This document shows positions 32,875 through 36,154 of a stretch of 36,154 nt of DNA, one piece after another. Positions within the stretch are counted from its first letter, which is position 1. Each line of letters begins with the position of its first letter. Below the pieces are notes generated by a model, which worked only from the letters and a program-made list of their open reading frames with translations, did no database searches and was not told the DNA's origin. Origin of the DNA: an uncultured Verrucomicrobiaceae bacterium (GTDB lineage Bacteria > Verrucomicrobiota > Verrucomicrobiia > Verrucomicrobiales > Verrucomicrobiaceae); NCBI GenBank assembly GCA_937872615.1, contig CALMTT010000285.1, positions 1 through 36,154 of the forward strand, read 5' to 3'. The translations under genes were made by a program, and so were the position numbers.

Positions 32875-32911
32875 ATCCGGCGGCAGGAAAAGCTCCTTCC
32901 GCCGGATTTTT
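32875..32911 (+). terminator. Intercistronic attenuator between pstS and pstC
   Basis: The 9-bp arms ATCCGGCGG (32875-32883) and CCGCCGGAT (32899-32907) enclose a loop with further pairing (AGGA with TCCT), followed by five T. It is placed to end part of the transcripts after pstS. The arm sequence matches that of the secDF terminator. Confidence 0.75.
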
Positions 32912-32922
32912 GTCTCTCAAAC

Positions 32923-34503
32923 ATGCCTCCCGCCCCGCCCACGACCCCAGGCTCCTTCGGCAGCAAGCTGCTGCGCAAAGGCAGCCGCACCGTGCTGGGT
33001 ATGGATCCGCAGAAGATCATCAAGAACTTCTTCGGCGCGAACTCCGGCATCACCATCGTCGTGCTGGTGCTGATCATGGTTTTCCTGGCTCGGGAAGGCG
33101 CGGGCTTTTTGAGCACCTACCATCACGAATTGGAGGTCTATCGCAAAGCAGGCCTCGAATTCTGCGACATCGCCGACACGCCGCTCAAACAGCAACAGCA
33201 GCTCACCAGCGCCCTGCGCCGTGCGAAGGCCTCCGCCACGAGCGATGAGGCCAAAACGGCCCTCGGTGATGCCGAGGACGCCTTTGACACCGCCATCGAG
33301 CCGGCGGACGAAATCGTGAGCGAGCTCAAAACGCACGCCACCGAGACAAAGGAGCTCGCGAATGAGTTTCACACCCTCGAAGTCGGCCGCCTGCAGCTCC
33401 TCGCCGCTGCGGAGAGCACCCGCGATCCTGCGAAGAAGGCGGATCTGCTCAAAGAGGCCGAGCTTTCCAAAGTGGACGCGCCGAACTACGAGGAACGCAT
33501 CGCCACCGTGCTCGAACGCCGCGAGGAACTCGCCAAGGCGCTCACCGATTACACCACCGTGCTCGAAACCGCCGCCGCCACCCTGCCAGACGCTGTTTCG
33601 GATGTGAAGAAGGCTGTCCCCGCGCACATCGCCGAGGTGCGTGCCGCGGTAAAAAAACTCGAAACCTGGTCGTGGCAGGAGCCTGTGTCGTTTTTCACCG
33701 CCGCGCGGAGTTTCTTCTTCGGCACCGGCTGGATCACGAACAGCTCGTGGCAGGATTTTTACGGCGTGGTGCCGCTTTTGACCGGCTCGCTGCTCATCTC
33801 GCTCGTCGCGCTGCTCATCGCCACGCCCATCAGCGTCAGCGCGGCCATTTACACGAACCAGTTCGCCTCGGATCGTGAAAAAGAGATCATCAAACCGGTC
33901 ATCGAATTCATCCAGGCCATCCCCAGCGTCGTGCTCGGTTTCATCGGCATCGCGGTGGTGGGCGATCTCATCAAAGGCGTTAGCCAGTGGGAGATTTTGA
34001 GCTGGATTCCCGGCTTCCCGATTCAAGAGCGCCTCAACATCTTCAACGCGGGCTTCCTGCTCGCCTTCATGGCCGTTCCCACGATGTTCAGCCTCGCCGA
34101 AGACGCTCTGAACAACGTCCCGCGTGCCTACAGCGAGGCCAGTGACGCTTTGGGTGCCACGAAGCTGCAAACCGTCTTCCGCGTCATCGTTCCCGCCGCC
34201 ATCAGCGGCATCCTCGCCGCCATTTTGCTCGGTCTTGGTCGCGTGATTGGCGAAACGATGGTCGTGCTGCTCGTCGCCGGAAACCGCATCGCCATTCCCG
34301 ACTTCGGCGATGGCCTCGGCGTCATTTTCCAGCCCGCGCACACCCTCACGGGCATCATCGCGCAGGAACTCGGCGAAGTGTCTCGCGGCTCCAGCCATTG
34401 GCAGGCCCTCTTCATGGTGGGCATCCTCCTGTTCGTCATTTCCCTCTCCGTGAACTGGTGCGCGAGAACCATCGCGAAACGTTTTGAGCATCCCAAGGCA
34501 TGA
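32923..34503 (+). CDS. pstC: Phosphate ABC transporter permease PstC with a large coiled-coil insertion
   Basis: The 526-residue permease is much longer than the usual 300-330 residues of PstC. The first helix is near residues 43-56 (ITIVVLVLIMVFLA). Residues 66-255 form an added periplasmic region rich in Ala, Glu, Lys and Leu with heptad character, for example YEERIATVLERREELAKALT and AVPAHIAEVRAAVKKLETW. The standard permease domain then follows (GVVPLLTGSLLISLVALLIA), with the EAA loop ASDALGATKLQTVFRVIVPA and VIEFIQAIPSVVLGFIGI as PstC signatures. The stop overlaps pstA by 4 bp. The insertion is probably a structural extension into the periplasm; its role is unknown. Confidence 0.94.
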   Translation: MPPAPPTTPGSFGSKLLRKGSRTVLGMDPQKIIKNFFGANSGITIVVLVLIMVFLAREGAGFLSTYHHELEVYRKAGLEFCDIADTPLKQQQQLTSALRRAKASATSDEAKTALGDAEDAFDTAIEPADEIVSELKTHATETKELANEFHTLEVGRLQLLAAAESTRDPAKKADLLKEAELSKVDAPNYEERIATVLERREELAKALTDYTTVLETAAATLPDAVSDVKKAVPAHIAEVRAAVKKLETWSWQEPVSFFTAARSFFFGTGWITNSSWQDFYGVVPLLTGSLLISLVALLIATPISVSAAIYTNQFASDREKEIIKPVIEFIQAIPSVVLGFIGIAVVGDLIKGVSQWEILSWIPGFPIQERLNIFNAGFLLAFMAVPTMFSLAEDALNNVPRAYSEASDALGATKLQTVFRVIVPAAISGILAAILLGLGRVIGETMVVLLVAGNRIAIPDFGDGLGVIFQPAHTLTGIIAQELGEVSRGSSHWQALFMVGILLFVISLSVNWCARTIAKRFEHPKA

Positions 34504-35642
34504 ACAACCCCTTCGCCGGCGATAACACCCGCATTCAGCGACGCGAGACCGCCGCTCGCTGGGCGCTGCGCCTGGGCAGCTACACCGTCGTCTTCCTCAC
34601 GGTGGCGATTTTCCTGTTCATCACCTACAAAGGCCTGCCGCATGCCACAAAGCCCGGATTCCTCACCGAGCTGACTTCCACGCTGCACGTCATCGAAACG
34701 AAAAGCGGCGAGTTCATCCAAACTGGCCCCGCCGAGGCCGATGCGATCAAAAAACAGCTCGGCGAGGCCTTCGTGGCCGAAAAAACCATCTCCTACTCCG
34801 GCGGCGGCATCCTCGGTCCCATCGTCGGAACGGCACTTTTGGTGCTCGTGAGCGTCAGCGTCGCTCTTTTCCTCGGTGTGTGCTGCGCCATCTACCTCAG
34901 CGAATACGCGAAGAAGGGAAAATTCCTCGAAACGGTGCGCCTGGCCATCTTGAACCTCGCGGGCGTGCCTTCGGTGGTTTTCGGGTTGTTCGGTCTTGGC
35001 GCATTCGTGCTCACCGCGCCGGTTTTCACCGATGTGCCTGCGGATCGGGCGATTTTTGTCATTCCGCTCGGCTTCACCAACCTCAGTTTCCAAGGCTGGG
35101 ACACCTGCGTGCTCTCCGGCGGCTTCACGCTCGCCTTCGTCATCCTGCCCGTCATCATCACCGCGAGCGAGCAATGCCTGCAAGCCGTGCCGCAGGGCTT
35201 CCGCGAGACCAGCATGGCCCTCGGCGCCACCCGCTGGCAGACGATCTGGCGCAGCGTGCTGCCCTTTGCCACGCCCGGCATTTTGACCTCCACGATCCTC
35301 GGCATCGCCCGTGCCGCTGGTGAAACCGCGCCGATCATGTTCACCGCCGCGCTCGCCTTCAAAGACAAGCTCCCGTGGCAAAAAGACCTCCCGCCGCTGC
35401 CCGCGGATGCCGGGATGTTTGCCCATTGGGAGCAGAGCGTGCAGCGCTTCCTCGGCATCTTCACCGAGAGCGTGCAGGCGCTGCCGTATCACATCTACAC
35501 CCTCGCCGCGAAGATCCCGCAAAACGAATACTCCGAGCAGGCCCAATACGGCTCCGTCTTCGTTTTTCTCGTCCTCGTCGCCTCCCTCGCCGCCACGTCC
35601 ATCTGGCTGCGCATTCACTTGAGAAAGAAATACAAATGGTGA
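34500..35642 (+). CDS. pstA: Phosphate ABC transporter permease PstA
   Basis: In this 380-residue permease the first helix is at residues 27-44. A periplasmic stretch (residues 50-105), with STLHVIETKSGEFIQTGP and an Ala/Glu-rich helix, is followed by the five-helix permease domain. PstA signatures are LSEYAKKGKFLETVRLAILNL, AGVPSVVFGLFGLGAF and the EAA loop ETSMALGATRWQTIWRSVLPF. The extra periplasmic stretch before the domain is shorter than the one in PstC but placed at the same point, so both permeases have extended periplasmic parts. The start overlaps the pstC stop (ATGA). The next gene, pstB, follows after 201 bp carrying repeats. Confidence 0.94.
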   Translation: MNNPFAGDNTRIQRRETAARWALRLGSYTVVFLTVAIFLFITYKGLPHATKPGFLTELTSTLHVIETKSGEFIQTGPAEADAIKKQLGEAFVAEKTISYSGGGILGPIVGTALLVLVSVSVALFLGVCCAIYLSEYAKKGKFLETVRLAILNLAGVPSVVFGLFGLGAFVLTAPVFTDVPADRAIFVIPLGFTNLSFQGWDTCVLSGGFTLAFVILPVIITASEQCLQAVPQGFRETSMALGATRWQTIWRSVLPFATPGILTSTILGIARAAGETAPIMFTAALAFKDKLPWQKDLPPLPADAGMFAHWEQSVQRFLGIFTESVQALPYHIYTLAAKIPQNEYSEQAQYGSVFVFLVLVASLAATSIWLRIHLRKKYKW

Positions 35643-35652
35643 TGCGCTGCCC

Positions 35653-35801
35653 CGTCGTCCTCGTCCTCCTACTCGTTCTCGTCCTCGATCCTACCGCTCC
35701 TCTTTCACTCCATGTGCCGCACGTCCTGAACCGTTTCGAATGCTCGTCCTGCATCGTTAGCCCGTTGATCGAGGACGAGTAGGAGAACGAGCACGACGAC
35801 G
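35653..35801. repeat. Intergenic inverted repeat made of 6-bp units between pstA and pstB
   Basis: The left arm (35653-35690) and the right arm (35767-35801) are built from hexamers that read GAGNAC in the right arm and its complement in the left. The inner 13 bases (GATCGAGGACGAG) pair perfectly; farther out the units pair with shuffled order. The loop is 76 bases. It sits inside the pst operon. Confidence 0.8.
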
Positions 35802-35813
35802 ATCCTGCCTTCG

Positions 35814-35848
35814 ACATCTCACTTCTAACTTCTCACCTCTGACTTGCC
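35814..35848. repeat. Five degenerate 7-bp tandem units before pstB
   Basis: ACATCTC, ACTTCTA, ACTTCTC, ACCTCTG and ACTTGCC follow each other without gaps, and the last overlaps the probable TTG start of pstB. The consensus ACTTCTC resembles the AGTTCTC unit of the repeat at 15677-15754. Confidence 0.55.
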
Positions 35849-36154
35849 CGAATCACCCCCCAGCCCCAAACCCGCTCCCGTCGTGCAAGTGCGCGACATG
35901 GACTTCTGCTACGGCAGCAAGGCGGCGCTGCATGGCATCCATCTCGACGTCGAATACCACCGCGTCACCGCTTTGATCGGCCCGTCGGGTTGCGGGAAGA
36001 GCACGCTGCTGCGCTGCATCAACCGCATGAACGACCGCGTGGCCGGCGCCCGCGTCTCAAAGGGCGAAATCCTCGTCAAAGGCAAAAACATCCACGACGC
36101 CGATGTCGATCTCACGCAGTTGCGCAAGCAGGTCGGCATGGTCTTCCAGAAATC
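35844..36154 (+). CDS. pstB: Phosphate ABC transporter ATP-binding protein PstB, partial (runs off the window)
   Basis: The frame encodes the N-terminal 103 or so residues of the ATPase that powers phosphate import. Walker A is GPSGCGKST, followed by LLRCINRMNDRVAG, a strong PstB signature, and GMVFQK begins the Q-loop. The start is uncertain. A TTG at 35844 gives PESPPSPKPAPVVQVRD as the lead, and a GTG at 35883 would start at VQVRDMDFCYG. No Shine-Dalgarno sequence is seen for either, and the first start overlaps the 7-bp repeats. The 3-prime end is cut by the window boundary. phoU commonly follows, but that cannot be seen here. Confidence 0.92.
   Translation, partial: MPESPPSPKPAPVVQVRDMDFCYGSKAALHGIHLDVEYHRVTALIGPSGCGKSTLLRCINRMNDRVAGARVSKGEILVKGKNIHDADVDLTQLRKQVGMVFQK

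Noticed and set aside
32917..34491. 524-residue minus-strand open frame opposite pstC
   Set aside because: It is a shadow frame; the plus strand encodes a clear PstC with operon overlap.
34128..35618. 496-residue minus-strand open frame opposite pstA
   Set aside because: It is a shadow of pstA and shows no domain or start context.

Overview
The window is two unrelated pieces of DNA. Bases 1 to about 800 have extreme third-position G/C and encode part of an actinobacterial membrane protein of the lysylphosphatidylglycerol-synthase/flippase type. At about base 800 the reading frame and the base and codon use change abruptly. Everything after that reads as one bacterial chromosome of a different kind. 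The break cuts a membrane-protein gene that lies 6 bp downstream of murJ, so the first 800 bases are most likely an assembly or cloning chimera, not a natural insertion.

The remaining roughly 35.3 kb looks like a Gram-negative bacterium of the Verrucomicrobiota, probably Verrucomicrobiales (Prosthecobacter-like). This is inferred from the mix of LptF/G, OprP-type porin, fused SecDF, GYF_2-RDD protein, SMUG1-type glycosylase and bactofilin domain, and from the general protein style. No rRNA, tRNA, IS element, integrase or CRISPR array was seen. The content is mostly housekeeping, with several unusual domain additions.

Layout: (a) 0.8-3.7 kb, minus strand: a truncated membrane protein, murJ and a secreted serine hydrolase. 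(b) 3.7-5.6 kb, plus strand: an OmpR-type response regulator translationally overlapping folC. (c) 5.6-13.9 kb, minus strand: a long run containing mnmM-like methyltransferase, secreted MsrA, creatininase-family hydrolase, Uma2-family protein, OppB, OppC, a small Cys-rich secreted protein, OppA, an IF-1 with a long Gly/Pro/Arg-rich extension, an RNase H-fold exonuclease and a small membrane protein. (d) 14.0-15.7 kb, plus strand: an input-less histidine kinase and a secreted protein. (e) purT (minus) diverging from comF, then accD, tgt, yajC and secDF (plus; the last three form the classic Sec-accessory operon). (f) 23.0-30.2 kb: a GYF_2-RDD membrane protein; the minus-strand cluster LptF/G permease, conserved hypothetical, pyrE and glycerophosphodiesterase; then SMUG1-type glycosylase, a Mrr-like/bactofilin fusion and a convergent TerC protein. 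(g) 30.3-36.2 kb: a phosphate-uptake module with an OprP-type porin divergent from pstS-pstC-pstA-pstB (pstB runs off the end).

The points most worth attention are: a degenerate Mrr-like nuclease domain fused through a CPIC motif to a bactofilin domain; IF-1 with three GPPRGIVGG repeats; PstC with an approximately 190-residue periplasmic coiled-coil insertion; LptF/G with an extra four-helix N-terminal membrane domain; Tgt with an altered zinc site; and a recurring type of intergenic DNA built from 6-, 7-, 9/10- or 14-bp degenerate units, three times arranged as long inverted repeats. There is no intergenic stretch over 300 bases; the longest (31835-32040 and 35643-35843) are described as features.
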